A stretch of 5,381 nucleotides of DNA from Actinomycetota bacterium (lineage in GTDB: Bacteria; Actinomycetota; UBA4738): contig VAYG01000094.1 of NCBI GenBank assembly GCA_005885015.1, positions 1 through 5,381 of the forward strand. The letters run 5' to 3'. This document shows positions 4,652 to 5,381 of this stretch, one piece after another. The notes under the pieces are model-generated. The model ran no database searches. It saw only the letters and a list, made by a program, of their open reading frames with translations, and was not told where the DNA came from. The stretch's first letter is position 1; the number at the start of each line of letters is the position of its first letter. Position numbers and translations under genes: made by a program.

Positions 4652-5381
4652 TCAGCGGCGAGACGGGATGGTGCTGCGCGCCAGCGTGCTCCCGAGGAGC
4701 ACGCCGTTGGCGAAGTACGTCCCCGTCGGGCCCGACGGTAGGAGGTCGTACGTCGCCGATCCGACGTAGAGGATCAGGTCCGCGGACACCACCCCGGTGT
4801 GATCCAGCACGTCGCCGGGCCGAAGCTGCCCGATGGTTCGGCCGTCGCCGGTCGGGTGGCCGGGAGAGGCCGTGACGGTCCTCCCGTCGGCCAGCGTCAG
4901 ACGAACGACCTCGTGCCCGATCCCCGCCTGCATCCGGCCGACCTCGAGCACCACCGCGGCCACGCGCCGTCCGCTCCGGTCCGTCGTCCACACCGGCATG
5001 CCCACCCGCAGGTCCTCCACGGGGATCTCGCCGAGGGGAGTGGCGATCCGAACCCCGGCTGCCAGGCAGATCGGGCAGGCCGGCGGGCGGCCCGGCCCGC
5101 GGCGCGTGATCTTGACCACGCCCGACCGGCTGACCGTGCCGCGCAGTTCCTCCACCCCGACCTGCGACCCGGGTGCGGGGACCTGGACGTCGAACAGGTA
5201 TGCGCCCCCGGCCACGTCGAGGTCGATGGCCTGCATCTGCTTGTAGTCCTCGCTGATGGCGATGAGCTGGCTGGGCGTGAACGACTGGTCGGCCGAGAGG
5301 TGCTCGTGGTGAAGGATGGCCTGGAAGGCAACGCGGTCGGCCTTGATCGTCGGGAGCCTGGCCTGTGCGTTCTCGAGCTTG
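4652..5381 (-). CDS. Protein with C-terminal Hint (hedgehog/intein-type) autoprocessing domain (5' partial)
   Basis: The frame is open from the window edge to the TGA at 4652-4654, giving 242 visible residues; the true start lies beyond 5381. Visible residues 1-100 are an unrecognised N-terminal part (FQAILHHEHLSADQSF, IAISEDYKQMQAIDLD, AYLFDVQVPAPG, RGTVSRSGVVKI). The Hint domain runs from about Cys105 to Ser231: CLAAGVRIATPLGEIPVEDL is a classic block A, TASPGHP with Thr170 and His175 is block B, then QLRPGDVL, and it ends YFANGVLLGS. Family members shift the peptide bond before the first Cys to a thioester, which then splices or cleaves. Here the C-terminal His-Asn is absent, so cleavage is more likely than splicing. 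A Cys at -3 forms CPIC with the catalytic Cys. An internal ATG (5236) is an unlikely start. The Hint call is firm; the rest is unknown. Confidence 0.88.
   Translation of the reverse strand, partial: KLENAQARLPTIKADRVAFQAILHHEHLSADQSFTPSQLIAISEDYKQMQAIDLDVAGGAYLFDVQVPAPGSQVGVEELRGTVSRSGVVKITRRGPGRPPACPICLAAGVRIATPLGEIPVEDLRVGMPVWTTDRSGRRVAAVVLEVGRMQAGIGHEVVRLTLADGRTVTASPGHPTGDGRTIGQLRPGDVLDHTGVVSADLILYVGSATYDLLPSGPTGTYFANGVLLGSTLARSTIPSRR
4688..5068 (-). other. Hint domain segment
   Basis: This marks the span from the codon of the presumed nucleophile Cys (5066-5068) to the end of the YFANGVLLGS motif. Block A and block B motifs are seen directly. The segment is about 127 residues, the size of a mini-intein or bacterial intein-like domain without a homing endonuclease insert. 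Eleven residues follow it (TLARSTIPSRR), too short for a C-terminal extein domain. Confidence 0.8.

Noticed and set aside
3461..4741. Second plus-strand frame of 426 codons over the kinase
   Set aside because: It is an Arg/Gly/Pro-rich shifted frame without motifs, running past the real kinase stop only because stops are rare in such DNA.
3327..4991. Minus-strand open frame of 554 codons opposite the kinase
   Set aside because: It is low-complexity, spans the kinase and the end of the Hint gene, and has no recognisable motif; the plus-strand kinase is complete with all catalytic boxes.
4688..5068. A full splicing intein with homing endonuclease
   Set aside because: The domain is only about 127 residues, has no LAGLIDADG or HNH motif, no terminal His-Asn and no C-extein.
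5234..5236. ATG as the start of the Hint-domain protein
   Set aside because: The frame stays open and protein-like for 48 more codons to the window edge, and the GAGGA upstream is 10 nt away and weak. The gene is better read as cut by the window.

Overview
The window is very GC-rich, with GTG starts, strong AGGAGG-type ribosome binding sites and tightly packed genes. The protein styles (a short CspA-type protein, a PG_binding_4-like plus YkuD L,D-transpeptidase, an OmpR/EnvZ-type two-component pair with a Gly/Pro/Trp-rich kinase N-terminus) suggest an actinobacterial chromosome, probably a less-studied Actinomycetota lineage. This is judged from style only. No tRNA, rRNA, CRISPR array, insertion sequence or phage gene is visible.

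Layout. 1-102 (+): last 33 codons of a protein that reads like the end of a secreted BNR/sialidase-type propeller, closed by a perfect 14-bp terminator hairpin (124-159). 221-493 (+): small basic 90-residue protein of unknown function. 533-560: hairpin between convergent genes, best placed to end the cold-shock gene. 592-795 (-): CspA-family protein. 951-2051 (-): membrane-anchored L,D-transpeptidase. 2052-2221: divergent intergenic region with an 11-nt direct repeat resembling an OmpR-family operator. 2222-2602 (+): two-span small membrane protein with a His/Trp-rich tail. 2620-2656: terminator-like or attenuator hairpin. 2687-3367 (+): OmpR-type response regulator, overlapping by 8 nt with 3360-4535 (+), a histidine kinase with almost no extracellular loop. 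4652 to beyond 5381 (-): C-terminal 242 residues of a protein ending in a Hint (hedgehog/intein-type) autoprocessing domain.

How the genes may work together. The L,D-transpeptidase, small membrane protein, regulator and kinase look like a cell-envelope sensing module. The kinase lacks an extracellular sensor and may sense within the membrane or through the adjacent small protein. The regulator could bind the direct repeat between the transpeptidase and the small membrane gene. This is inference from gene order and sequence pattern.

The least ordinary item is the Hint protein. Its Hint domain begins at a cysteine that forms a Cys-Pro-Ile-Cys motif with a cysteine three residues before it, keeps the block-B Thr/His, and lacks the C-terminal His-Asn needed for splicing. 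It looks like a one-sided, possibly redox-gated, self-cleavage domain joined to an unrecognised N-terminal cargo.
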